Assembly (NCBI GenBank): GCA_920105625.2
Contig: OV050031.1
Coordinates: 47,210,925-47,274,924, forward strand
Source: Clusia tigrina
Lineage: Eukaryota > Arthropoda > Insecta > Diptera > Clusiidae
Direction of reading: 5' to 3'
Length of the DNA: 64,000 nucleotides
Position numbers and translations under genes: made by a program. Below the pieces are notes generated by a model. The model saw nothing but the letters and a program-made list of their open reading frames with translations. It had not been told where the DNA came from and did not search any database. Shown one piece after another: positions 33,370-44,144 of this stretch. The first letter of the stretch is position 1. Each line of letters starts with the position of its first letter.

Positions 33370-35398
33370 CAAGTGTGAAGCAACAACACACAAGCTCTGT
33401 TATTATACCTTATTACTGTACCTTGTTAGTATACTTTGTTATTAGAGCTTGTATTTCATTGGTTAAAGCCAAGGTGAATTTATTTGCAAGGTGGCTGCAA
33501 GAGCAAATTTTTTTGAACCGATTTTCCCTCAGTAGCTGTCAAAATTGAATGTTTAGAAAAATGCGACCAAAACAAATATGAAAAAATTGCAAATTGATTT
33601 TTGATTTGTGTGAATAAGTTTTTTAATTGTTATTTTTGTAAAATTTGAACATTAAAAGATTAAAAAATAAACAATATGCGAAGCAAATGTGGTATGTGTA
33701 GTAAATACTCCGGTAAAGGAAATGGATCGTTTTTCCGTGTACCCAAAAATGAGTATTTCCGACATGTGGTGTTAATTTAAAAAAAACGGCAGTTATTTGT
33801 GAAGACCATTTTTAGCCCAGTGATTTCATAAATGGTCCTGGAGATGTGTGTGCAATAAAACGGTTGCTGCCAAGTGCTGTGCCTTCTTATTCCATTCCCA
33901 GTGTGAATTTGCAGGATAGCTGCTCATGGATAGTTGACGGTACTGGTGTTGTTAATTCCTCCACGCAAACTGAGTAAGTTTAAATATTTAAAGAATATTT
34001 CATATTAAGTGTTGATATGATTATTTATGAAATATTAATGTTTTAGTGGTTTTACTAAGACAGCAATAATCAATGAAAACAAAGCTCTTAGGGAAAAAGT
34101 GAAGAAGCCGGAGGCAGAGATCACTGAGTTAAAACTACAATTGGAGAGCAATAAATCTCTGACCACAGCAGTGCACGAACTATTTACTATGGGTCAAATA
34201 AAAAGGCTATGCGGTACTGATGGTAAAAGGGCGAACTGGCGGTGGGAAGATGTGTCAAACGCTATATGCTTACAAGCTGCAGGTCCAAGAGCGTATAGAC
34301 ATTTATATAGCAAAGGATACCCTTTACCACATTTTATAACACTGCAGAGGTGGGCAAATAAAATTCATATTGAGGAAGGCATTCTACGGTCTCCCATAGA
34401 TTGCAAGCGATTTGTGAACAATCTCTCGGAAGATGACAAAATTTGTGTGGTCTCTTTTGATGAGATGAAAATTGCTGCTGTATACGAGTACGACTCATCA
34501 AAAGATATAGTAAGAAAGCCCACAAATTATGTTCAAGTTGCAATGGTGCGAGGTTTAAAGGCCTCATGGAAGCAACCTGTCTTTTATAGTTTTGACTGTA
34601 AAATGACTAAATCTATAATATATAATATTATAGAAGCTCTTCACAATGTGAGCTTCCCCGTCGTTGCCATTATTTCCGACTTGGGTACAACAAATCAATC
34701 GTTGTGGAAAGAACTTGGTGTGTCTATTGGTGAGTTGCTTTATAATAATGAATAGGTATATAATACAAATATATTTTGAATACAATAGAAACAAAGTTTT
34801 TGGGTTTGCTGACGCTCCACAGCTAGTGAAGCTCATGAGAAACCACTATTTAGATTCCGGAATATTGTGGATTGAAAATATTGTCACACCGCGGACAATA
34901 AAACAACTAATGCAGCATGTGTCCGGATCTGATGTGTCTATTGCCTACAAATTAACAGAAGATCTTGTCGAATAGATAGACAAGCAGGTAAAAAATATAG
35001 TAGTTTCATTTTCAATTTTGAAAAAATGTGTAAATATATATATGTTTATAAAATTTAGGCCGACAAAAAGTGAAATTAGCAGCGCAGCTTTTTTCACACA
35101 CGACTGCTAACGCAATAAGACGTTGCGCATCGATTGGAAAGAAATTTTATCTTCCACACGACACGGCAGATTTCATACAATTAGTGAACGATTGGTTTGA
35201 TGTTCACAACACCAAGTTAACGACATTAAACTACCCTGGAAAAGAACCATATGGCAGAGATCTACCGAAACAACAAGAAATTCTGGATAGAATGGATATT
35301 TTTGTGGGTAAAACAATTATACCCAGAAAAAATACTTTGGCTCCCTTCCAAAAGGGTATTTTGTTATCAAATATTTCGCTTCGCTTGCTGCATGAATA

Positions 35399-36334
35399 CG
35401 AGGTGTGATCAAAAAATAACCGTTATTTTCATCTTTTCGTGAGTTACGCATGTTCGATGTTCGCATTTTTTTCTCTGTTATGTTGGTACACATGTCTGTT
35501 ATATATGTTGGCAATACCAACCATTTTGGATTGTCAGTTTGTTTTTGATAGATAAAAAGGTTAGTGGTGTTTTGGTATGCTCTTCGATTTTGTACTATTC
35601 GAAAAAATGGATCAAAGAAACTGTATTCAGTTTTGTGTAAAAAATGAAATTAAATGCGCAAAGACATTTGAAATGTTGACTGTGGCCTTTGGCGAGTCTA
35701 CTATGAGCAGAACACAAGTTCAATTGTGGTATAACCGGTTTAAGGAAGGCCGAGAAGATGTCAATGACGATGCTCGGCCTGGTCGCCCGAGCACGTCAAC
35801 AACCGATGAAAACATTGACGCAGTGAAGAAAATGATTTTGGATAATCGTCGAATCACTATCAGAGAGGTTGCTGATGATGTTGGCATATCGTTCGGCTCA
35901 TGCCAAGCAATTTTTACGGATGTTTTAGGCATGAAACGTGCGGCAGCGATGATTTTCCAAAAGTGCTAAATTTTGACCAAAAACAACGTTCGCATGGACA
36001 TCGCTCAGGAGCTGTTTTTGGCCAAAACCAAAACCGTTATCATGTCTCAACCACCGTATTCACCGGACTTGGCCCCCGCTGACTTTTTCCTCTTTCCAAA
36101 TCTGAAGACACCGATGAAAGGAAAGCGTTTTGCTACGATTGAGGAGACAAAAGAAAAATCGAAACAGGATCTGTTGGCGATACCAAAAAAAGTGTTTCAG
36201 AAGTGTTTCGAGGATTGGAAAAAACGCTGGCATAAGTGTATTATATCTGAGGGGAATTACTTTCAAGGGGACAAGATAGTTGTTGATGAATAAATAAATA
36301 CTTTATTTACGGTAATTTTTTTTATCACACCTCG
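35399..36334 (+). mobile_element. Internally deleted mariner, unit IV
   Basis: 936 bp between TA at 35397-35398 and 36335-36336; same deletion as units II and III. Confidence 0.93.
35607..36293 (+). pseudogene. Mariner transposase, frameshifted, unit IV
   Basis: Carries the same -1/+1 indel pair as unit III (near 35959 and 35990) but not its later stop, so the last part stays open to 36293 (YSPDLAPADFFLF present). Confidence 0.88.
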
Positions 36335-36655
36335 TATGTGTCGGAAAGGTACGGAAGGCAATATATTTGCACATATAGATTAAACCAGGATATTCTTGAG
36401 CACTTCTTTGGAGCCATTCGCAGCAAAGGAGGATTACATGATCATCCCAGCCCAGAAGATTTTAAATTTAGACTACGAAAATATATTCTAGGTATTTTTC
36501 TCAAAAAACTTTTGTGGACGTTCAATATTTACTAATTGTGTGTTTTTACAGCAAAGGAGCTGCTATTTGTGTGTGTTCAATGTTTAGTAATTGTGCTGCA
36601 ATAGTTTCTAACATATCGTTGAAGGTAACCGCGTGGGGGTAGTGGTGTAGCCACA

Positions 36656-38040
36656 GGTATTCCTCCCCCAGTGATCGGCGCAGGAGGCGCGGAGAACGAT
36701 ACCCGTTTCGTCGGTCGACTCCCCGGCTGTGGTGAGGGTTGGTCCCCTGAGCGGGGCGTTGGTTGACTCCTCATATGACTCCTTGGATGGATCGCTGGCG
36801 GGTCATTTGTCGCTGACGATGACGACGATTGCGGCGATGGCGATCGGTTTGGCGATGGTGATCGGGATGGCGATGATGATCGGGATGCCTGCAGCGATGG
36901 CGACGATGTTGAGTCACTCTCCTCGAGGTGGGCCGGCTTCAACCAGTCCGTAGAGATGGCTTTCTCGACGCCGTTCAAGTCGATGATGAATCTCTTATCG
37001 ATGACCCGGCGAATTACCTTATGGGGGCCCGTATATGGCGGCTCGAGTGGCCTCCGGATTTTGTCCAGCTTGCAGAATACGTGCGTGCAGGTGCGCAATT
37101 CTTTGAAGACGAACGGCTTCTGTCTCGAGTGGTTGGACGCTGGTACTGGCTTGATCGCTTTTACCAGCTTTGCGCAACTGCTCGACGAAAACCGGTTGGG
37201 TGGTAGGGTCGTTCTCTTGTCCGAAGAATTCCCCCGGCAGGTGTAGTTGGGTGCCGAAGAGCATCTCGGCTGGAGTTGCTTTGAGGTCCTCTTTATACGC
37301 CGTCCGCATCCCCAATAGAACTGTTGGCAAGGCGTCTGGCCATGTTGTGTCTGGACTGCACATCAAGGCCGCTTTTAGTGTGCGGTGTAGTCTCTCCACC
37401 ATGCCGTTTGACTGTGGGTGGTAAGGCGTTGTGTGAACATGGTTTGCACCCGTCATTTTCGCGAGAGCCGTGAATAGCTCCCCCTCGAATTGGCCCCCCT
37501 GGTCGGAGGTGATGGTGAGTGGCGTGCCGAAAGTGCAGACCCAACTGTGGAAGAACGCTCGTGCGACGGTCACAGCTCGAATGTCCGTGAGTGGGACAGC
37601 CACCGGCCATCGGGAAAAGCGGTCGATGATGGTCAGGCAGTGTGACAGTCCTCTCACCAGCGGTAGCTTGATCAGGTCAACATGAACGTGGCAGAACCTG
37701 TCATCTGTCTCCCCGAAGCTTTGCAACTCGGCGCGGCTGTGGTGATGGACCTTCGCGCGTTGGCATGGTTGGCATGAAGTATTTGGCCACCAGATGTTTC
37801 GCCGCTGCTCGACCACTCGGGTGGGATGATCCGTGTATGATGCCAAACGCCGCTCGACGCAGGTTGGATGGCAAATAGGGCCGTGTCGCCCCATCGGTAA
37901 CCAGACAGTAGATCTCGCAGTCGTTGAAAGCGAGGCGATCCAGTTGGATACGCGGATTCTCCAGCAGGTGAGGCAGCTCTACGTCAGAGGCTTGCTCCAG
38001 GCTGATAGTGGCTTCGTCGATGATGGAAGGCATCGAGACG
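36656..38040 (-). pseudogene. Integrase of CsRn1-like element, unit IV
   Basis: 37019-37894 is open (291 codons) with zinc-binding region and complete Asp-Asp-Glu core. The C-terminal domain and Ser-Pro-Arg tail lie in another frame at 36577-37098 (KIRRPLEPPYTGPHKVIRR). Confidence 0.86.
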
Positions 38041-39459
38041 GTACAGGTTCGTGAAAGTGCGTCTGCCACAACGTTTTCTCCCCCGGGAACGTACACAAAT
38101 CGTGTGTTGAACTGGAGGATGTATTCCAGATGTCGGCTCTGCCTCGGCGTTGCCTTGTCCGAGCGTTGTTGTGCGGCGAAGGCGAGCGGCTTGTGGTCCG
38201 TGTGGATTGTGAAGGCGTGCGCCTCCAGGATCCTCCTGAAGTGTCTGACTGCGGCATACACCGCGAGCAACTACCTGTCGTAGGCGCTGTAGCGAGTTTC
38301 TGGAGGATTGAGCTTCCTAGAGAAGAACCCCAGAGGCTTCCAGGTCCCATCGGGTTGCTCTTGGTTGAGTGCCGCTCCGATGGCGGTGCTCGATGCGTCT
38401 GTATAGAGAGCGATTGGCGCGGTAGGCGAGAGGAAAGCTGAATCTGTAGCTGCTGCGATACTCGCCTTGCACTGCTGGAATGCCTGCTCCGTTTGCGTCG
38501 TCCAGCTAATCGCCGCCTTCTTCTTCGTTAAGTGCCTCAGAACGGTTGAGCGGGGCCTGTAGTTCCGCGGCGTGCGGTATACACCTGCGGTAGTTATTAA
38601 CCATACCCAGGAAACGTCTCAGCTGGGTAGAGTCTGTCGGGCTTGGAAAGGCGTCGATCGCCTCGATCTTTGGGCGCGGGGGCCTGAACCCCCCTTTCGA
38701 GACCCGATACCCAGCGAATGTAACTTCCTGGGCACCGAGTTGGCATTTGTCCAAGTTGATGCGTAGGTTCGCCGCTTTCAGCGTCTCCAACAATTGGCTC
38801 AAATGATGCAGGTGCTCGTCATGCGTCTCGGATGCGATGAGCAGGTCGTTTACGTAGCCCTTCACGAAGGGGAGTTTCCTCAGTAGGTGATTAATTACCC
38901 GCTCAAGCGTTTGCGCGGAGTTACGCAGGCCTAATGGCATACCCACGAACTCGAAGAGGCCGGAAGGTGTTGTGACTGCCGTTTTCGGGATGTCAGCTGT
39001 GAAGATGAAGTGTTGTACCGGCAAGTCTGGTACAGTGGCCATGACCCCTGCTGGTGAAGCGAGTTGCAGGAAGCGCTGGACGAGCTCTCTATACCGGTCG
39101 CCGTGTGGTCCCACAGGTGCATCAATGCGAGCCACTGTGGAGATGCCGTAGATGCGAGCCGAGTCCATGCGGCCCGTTGCCGCGATATTGGTAAGTGGGT
39201 CTACGATGCGTCGTCCTCTCAAGTCTACCAGGAGCCCATAGTATATCAGAAAGTCCTCCCCGAGAATAGCGGTTTGCACATCGGCCACAGTGAACGCCCA
39301 AGTAAAATCCCGCCGCAGGGCGAGGTTCAGCTTCAGGGTGAGCTGCCCGTATGTGGCTATCGGCGACGAGTTGGCGGCGTACAGCGTGAGGCTGTTTCGC
39401 TGTAGTTTGCGGGCGACCGTTCCCCTCGGCAGTAAGGAGACCACTGAACCCGAGTCCAC
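37701..39459 (-). pseudogene. pol: Protease-RT-RNase H of CsRn1-like element, unit IV
   Basis: 38506-39459 (317 codons) covers protease (DSGSVVSLL) and the deleted RT. The box is YVND, so the Tyr is kept but the first Asp of the pair is Asn. A small deletion near 38541 shifts frame before RNase H. A nonsense codon near 38272 interrupts RNase H, whose second part is open (37701-38270, HTDHKPLAF, VPGGENVVADALS). RT fingers and palm are missing as in the other units. Confidence 0.86.
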
Positions 39460-39699
39460 GAGAAAGCGAGTGGATGTTGTTCGATCCGTTACGTGTAGGT
39501 TTTTCGGTTGGTGGTCGGCCGGCGTCGTTCGCCCAAGTCGGCGTCGGCAGCACTAGTTTCCCGACGGCGTCGAGGCGGCGGCCACGGCGGCGGCAAAGAT
39601 ACACGGTGGTCGGCACTGCTGTGCTGTCGCCCCGTATTTCAGGTAGTACCAACATTGGCCAGGCGCTGTAGAGCGATCTCGATGCCGGCTGGGGCTGCG

Positions 39700-40648
39700 G
39701 GTTTCAGCGCGACCCCTCTGAAGGGGGGGCGTTATTTTACGCAACAGCTCCTGATTCTCCCGCGTTAGTGCCACGAGCTGTGCCACTGACTGGCGCAGTA
39801 CGGCAAGCTCTGCGTGCACGGAGTTACCCGTTGAATCGTGCGACGATCTGTTCGCGAATGGAGAGCGGGGTCTCGGAGACGAGAGTGGAGGTGACGTAGC
39901 TGCCACTGTAGGTCCATTGTCGACTACCTCGTCAGCTGCCTCTGCGAGCTCCTCCAGACTGGTGCCCTTCAGGATTTTGAGAAGCTGTCGCCTTGACGGC
40001 GGCATCAAGTCGAGCCACTTCACTCGGATGATGTCACTTCACCTGTCTCCTGCCAAGGAGCGCATCTGCCGTAGGAGTTGAGACGGCTTCCTGTCCCCCA
40101 GCTCGAGTTGGGTGAGTAATTTGTGGAGCTGTCGATCCGCCGAGTCGGTGAGGCGATTTAGTATGGCTGTCTTCAGCGCCTCATACTTGCCCACGGGCGG
40201 CACTGTGCGGAGTACATCCGCAACCTCGGAAATAGACTCCGGGACGAGCGCCGCAACTACTAGATTGTAGCGGCTGTTGTCGTTGCGCACATGGTGTACC
40301 TGGAACGCGGCCTCGATCTGATAAAACCACAGATCGGGGTTACTCCTCCAGAAAGGTGGGAGCCGGCAGCTGTTCACCGCCTCGATCGCGGGCGGCGACG
40401 AAAAGGAGGCGTGTCCCCCAGGTTCCCCTGCACGGTGTGTCGGTATCAGCCATGGCGTGGGCATAGCCGGCTGTGCTTGCGCATGCACGTGCCGTGGTTG
40501 TGGCTGCTGGTGTGGAGCGTACGTTGCTTGAGTCGGCGGCTGCTCCGGTGGTGCCGGCGGCGCGGGTCCTGAGGCTGTTGGCGAGTGGAGCATCCTGTGC
40601 GTATGTTTTATACCCCTCTGTATGGGGCGCGTATGTGTTTACGATCAT
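39700..40648 (-). pseudogene. gag: Gag of CsRn1-like element, unit IV
   Basis: First half 40039-40593 (184 codons). The shared stop after AGDR follows, then the second half 39553-40023 continues without break through LLKILKGTSLEELAE to the cysteine-rich CWYYLKYGA...C knuckle. This is the most complete Gag C-terminus of the four. Confidence 0.84.
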
Positions 40649-40664
40649 GTCGGGGTCACCAATT

Positions 40665-41086
40665 TGGCTGCTCGCGTGCTCAACGTTGCGTTGCCAATAA
40701 AAAACAGAAATATTTGTTATATCTTATTTTTAACATATAATAAAATACGTTCCTGTGAATTTATTTGTTATATCGTACATATAATATGTGATGGATGCGT
40801 TTCTACAGATTTCTAGAGATCGTATTAAGTCCAGTAATTAATATAACCTTTAATTGCACATAACGCTCTATAGAACGTCACCACAGCTTCAGCACAGAAA
40901 GAGAAAGAGATTGAATGAAAGGCCGGAAACACGAAGTGTGTTGTTCAGCAGCCAACACAGGCTAGTTCCGGTTTTTCATAAAAACGCTGTGCGACAGCGA
41001 CAGCATGTTAATAGATGGCGCGCGGAACTAACGCATGCTTGCGTTGGCGTACCCGACAACCGGGTGGGGGTAGTGGTGTCGCCACA
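40665..41086 (-). repeat. 5' LTR of CsRn1-like element, unit IV
   Basis: 422 bp, same ends as 911-1332; a few private substitutions (for example near 40872 and 40961). Confidence 0.82.
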
Positions 41087-41314
41087 TATACATATATGAA
41101 TAATTTCTCACTCACATACTGAAAGTAAAAGAAATTATGAGTCTATTTAACTATTATATAAATATTTGTATATTTTGCGTACCATTTTAAGCAGCTTTTA
41201 TGTATTCCTCCATTCCTCTCAATTTGGTCTATTTTTAACGCACATTGCCTATGTTTGACAATTCCAGAGGTACGAAATTCACCTTGCAGCCACCTTGTAA
41301 ATAAATTCACCTTG
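41087..41314 (+). mobile_element. 3' end of P-like transposon with inverted repeat, unit IV
   Basis: Closes the element begun at 33470; GTTAAAGG follows (41315-41322). Confidence 0.78.
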
Positions 41315-41319
41315 GTTAA

Positions 41320-42093
41320 AGGCCAAATACAATAAGCCTCGTTTCACACCAGGCGCCAACGTTGCGGGTTTGCATATCACGGCGATAGTAAATAAACCCA
41401 AAACTCACAACAACAGCGAGAAGTGTGTGTGCTCATACCAAGAGCTTCACACGATCAGGCAATCTATGATAGCGTCTGATAATCAAAACAAAACAGCTGC
41501 TGCAACTGTCCAACGATTTTGTTGATTATTTTGGCAATTTTGCTTGAAACTTTTTTGTTTTTTTTTTTTTAATTTCTTGGGAAATAAACGGACTAGACGG
41601 ACCTTTTTTAATTTCTTGGGAAAAATGATTTTGTCGCACTTGGAGAATAATTGCATAAAGAGCTGATAAGAGTCGGACTGCGGCATCGCAATTTTAAATA
41701 TTGTTTTGGTTTTGGGACTTTGTTGTGGATTTTTATTATGTTTACCATTGCCGTGATAAATTTATCGCGATAGCCCGAGACGAGGGCGAGACCGAGTCTC
41801 GGATGAAATGTCAAAAAGAATTTGTATCAATGGATGGTATGCGGCCATATACAATAATGCGTGTTGCGATAGAGCGAGACGAGGCATTTCTAAAAAATTA
41901 GAAATTCCTCGCGCTCTCTAAAGAATGGAAAAATTTAGTTTTTAACGGTTCGTTCTTTAGCACTTTTGCTTTTGTACATAATGGCTGCCATTTTGCTTAT
42001 TGTATATTAGAATCCGAGACAGTGCAAAACGAGATGTCTTCCGAGACTCGGTTTCGCTCTCGCATCGTGCTCTCGCGTTATTGTATTTGGACC
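41320..42093. mobile_element. MITE-like element flanked by TTAA, unit IV
   Basis: TTAA at 41316-41319 and 42094-42097; same inverted ends as 1566-2339. Confidence 0.5.
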
Positions 42094-42266
42094 TTAAGAT
42101 TTACTGGTACCTAGATTTAAGTTGGGACTACTGAATAAAATGTATTTCTTTATAATTGTAAATTTTTAGTTTAAAAATCTATTTCTATTGCCAAGGAAGA
42201 GATATTGGAGTTAATTGAAATGAGATTTTGTGGAATGTGGCGTTTGACTAATATGGCAATTCGTTG

Positions 42267-42464
42267 TTAGGAAGATAGAATATTGTCGAGATTAGAAAAA
42301 TAACCAACATATGATTTTGCAATCACTACATTAGTGGTTTTAACAAGGATATGTGTTTCATGAACGCATATAAACATCTGGTCTCTGACTAACAAAATTA
42401 GCTTATTGAAATTGTCAGTATAGCCGTTCATATTCCATTGTATAAGTTTCATAGACATAGGATT
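42267..42464 (-). pseudogene. Non-LTR endonuclease fragment, unit IV
   Basis: Copy of 2513-2710 with Pro to Leu in THIPV. Confidence 0.58.
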
Positions 42465-43325
42465 ATCCAGGAAGGAATTAATTTATGGGAGTAGTTTAAA
42501 CAAAATAAAAATCGAGTTACTATTCTAAATTGGGTTGGGTTTTTCCCCTTTTGCAGTGCTGCTATTTGAGTTCTAAGCTACTACTTTTAATTATTTTTCA
42601 GCACTCCTCTTCAACACTAATCCATTGGTAAAGTTACAAATATTTGATTATAATATAAATTCAACATATACAAGTTAACATTAAAAATTTTTTAAATATT
42701 ATATGTTGCCCATTGATTTTACAAAATATTCATGTTTTAATTTACTTAAATTCTTGGTAAAGACATCAGCCACATTTTTATTTGTAGGAACATAGTTTAA
42801 ATCAATACATTTTTTTTCTACAATATCTCTTATAAAATTGTACTTAATATCAATATGTTTGCTTCTGGCATGGTAAGTAAGGTTCTTTGCTAACTGATAC
42901 GACCTTATATTGTCACCAACGACTTTTGTTGGATAATCAAACGATATCTCTTTTAACAGTTTCTTCAGATAAATTGTTTCTTTTCCAGCTGTGGTTAAAG
43001 CCACATTTCTAATTCGGTGTTGTTAAGAGCTACGCTTCCTTGTTTTTTAGAGTCCCACGAGAATACACAGCCTGCCATAAAGCTGGCATACCCTGTATAT
43101 GATTTTCTGTCTAACAAGTTGCTGCCCCAATCGGCATCGACATAGCCTATAACAGGTCTTCCATTCCGGTAATAGTGTAGTTTAAAATCTTGCGTAGATG
43201 ACGAATATTCAAAATATGCTTTATACCAGCTACATGTTCTTTATGTGGATCTGTATTTCGTTGAGGCAACTTCGCTACCGAGTGCAAGATGTCAGGGCGA
43301 GTCGATATCGCTAGATACATTAGAG
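42465..43325 (-). pseudogene. Copia 3' part, unit IV: RT end, RNase H, C-terminus, LTR start
   Basis: The least damaged copia copy. Open block 42699-43004 encodes TTAGKETIYLKKLLKE, HARSKHIDIKYNFIRD and YVPTNKNVADVFTKNL, the typical end of a Ty1/copia RNase H. It lacks the ~9-bp insertion of units I-III. Upstream, GYVDADWGSNLLDRKSY is in another frame (small indel near 43010). Its 5' half continues beyond the hAT element at 44145. Confidence 0.85.
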
Positions 43326-44144
43326 TAATGATGTCCGAGCCCTATACACTTGGTGCACATTTGTTTTTGTAAATGCACTTAGGAACAGGCTGTGTGTTCG
43401 CATACACAGACACAGCACTCCGCACTAAGCAATACGAAACACACAAACAATTTTGACTCTTTAGCTTTATATGGTTCTTCCTTGCCTATACCAAAGTGTG
43501 AAGCAACAACACTTTCGAATGATTTGTTGGTACACATTGACGACAGTGAAATTTATCGCAATTTTGTTTGTCTAACGCCAGAAATCGTTTAAAAAAGTTT
43601 GTAGCTTTGGATTCAGAAGCACTTAGAAAAATCGGTTTGTTTAAGGTTTCAAATTTAAACTATTCTATCTTTGCAAAATGAATAACATATCTTCAAAATA
43701 GAAGTGGGAAAAGGATTGATTTTTAACTCGTAATTTTAAGGCTGAAGCACAATGCATAATATGCTTTCAAATGATTCAAACGAACACAAAGTACCACATT
43801 GAGAGGCATTTTAAAACATTTCATGCAGATTACGATGCTGATAAGATAGCACATGGACCAAATAAATATGCTTTGCTTCACAAAGAAATTTCAAGTTCTA
43901 TGAAGTAGAATAAGTAACGAACATTTAAAAAATGTCTACAAGTGACGTTAAAATAAATTTGGATGATTTACTGGAAGGACCATGGAGGATTTAAAGGAAA
44001 TTTGTGTTATTACTCATAACTTTTCCGAAAATGTAATTCGCTTTCTTCCCAGTGTACTATTGAAATAATTTGTATTCCCTTTTATTAATAAACTTTATAT
44101 GTATTGGTGTTTGCACATCCATAAGAAACTTTTGGGCATCCCTG
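43326..44144 (+). mobile_element. hAT-family element, full length in outline (non-autonomous or decayed)
   Basis: 819 bp inserted in copia with the 8-bp target duplicate CATTAGAG on both sides (43318-43325, 44145-44152). Ends are imperfect inverted repeats: TAATGATGTCC on the left, CAGGGATGCCC read inward from the right. Removing the insert restores copia's GTLMYLAI reading. An 8-bp duplication and the BED-type finger inside fit hAT. The array joint lies within it at 43513, so only this copy keeps the right end. Confidence 0.75.
43741..43908 (+). pseudogene. BED-type zinc-finger fragment of hAT transposase
   Basis: The plus frame reads AEAQCIICFQMIQTNTKYHI followed by ERHFKTFHADY and stops after ISSSMK. 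It shows a Cys-x2-Cys pair and His pairs as in the BED finger of hAT transposases. No catalytic domain follows, so it is only the N-terminal remnant. Confidence 0.65.

Larger units (their letters stand above)
33676..36596 (+). pseudogene. P-like THAP transposase, unit IV
   Basis: Same exon layout and THAP frameshift. Central block 34099-34755 (218 codons). The start of exon 2 differs (TTTTACTAAGACAG, GCTCTTAGGGAAAAAG), which opens ALREKVKKPEAE and is probably closer to the original than units II and III. The next block reads DAPQLVKLMR (34800-34975). Then 35070-35398 and, after the mariner, the RLNQDILEHFF motif at 36335-36491. Confidence 0.85.
33470..36627 (+). mobile_element. P-like (THAP) transposon, 5' part, unit IV
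   Basis: Inverted repeat at 33470; cut at the CsRn1 LTR remnant; 3' end at 41087-41314. Confidence 0.8.
36628..41086 (-). mobile_element. CsRn1-like Ty3/gypsy retrotransposon, unit IV
   Basis: LTR 40665-41086, primer site 40649-40661, gag, pol, integrase and an LTR remnant at 36628-36655. It is the most divergent copy and keeps Tyr in the YxDD-like box. Confidence 0.88.
1..43513. repeat. Tandem array of a nested-transposon unit, four units I-IV
   Basis: The same ordered set of elements recurs at 1-9241 (unit I, left part outside the window), 9242-21215 (II), 21216-33369 (III) and 33370-43513 (IV). Landmarks repeat at fixed spacing: the CsRn1-type LTR ends at 1332, 16780, 28930 and 41086. 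Spacing differs from ~12.15 kb only through identifiable insertions and deletions: the LTR element at 3607-9075 in I, the non-LTR element in II and III, and a ~170-bp deletion at ~12780 in II. Unit boundaries are set by the point where unit IV stops matching the others (43513/43514). The joint between units falls in a duplicated motif, AGTGTGAAGCAACAACAC, which occurs twice in direct succession there (for example 21197-21235). Copies are nearly identical by eye. IV is the most distinct, for example lacking a ~9-bp insertion present in the copia part of I-III. Confidence 0.95.

Noticed and set aside
43914..44140. Further hAT transposase coding
   Set aside because: No open frame or catalytic motif after the BED finger.
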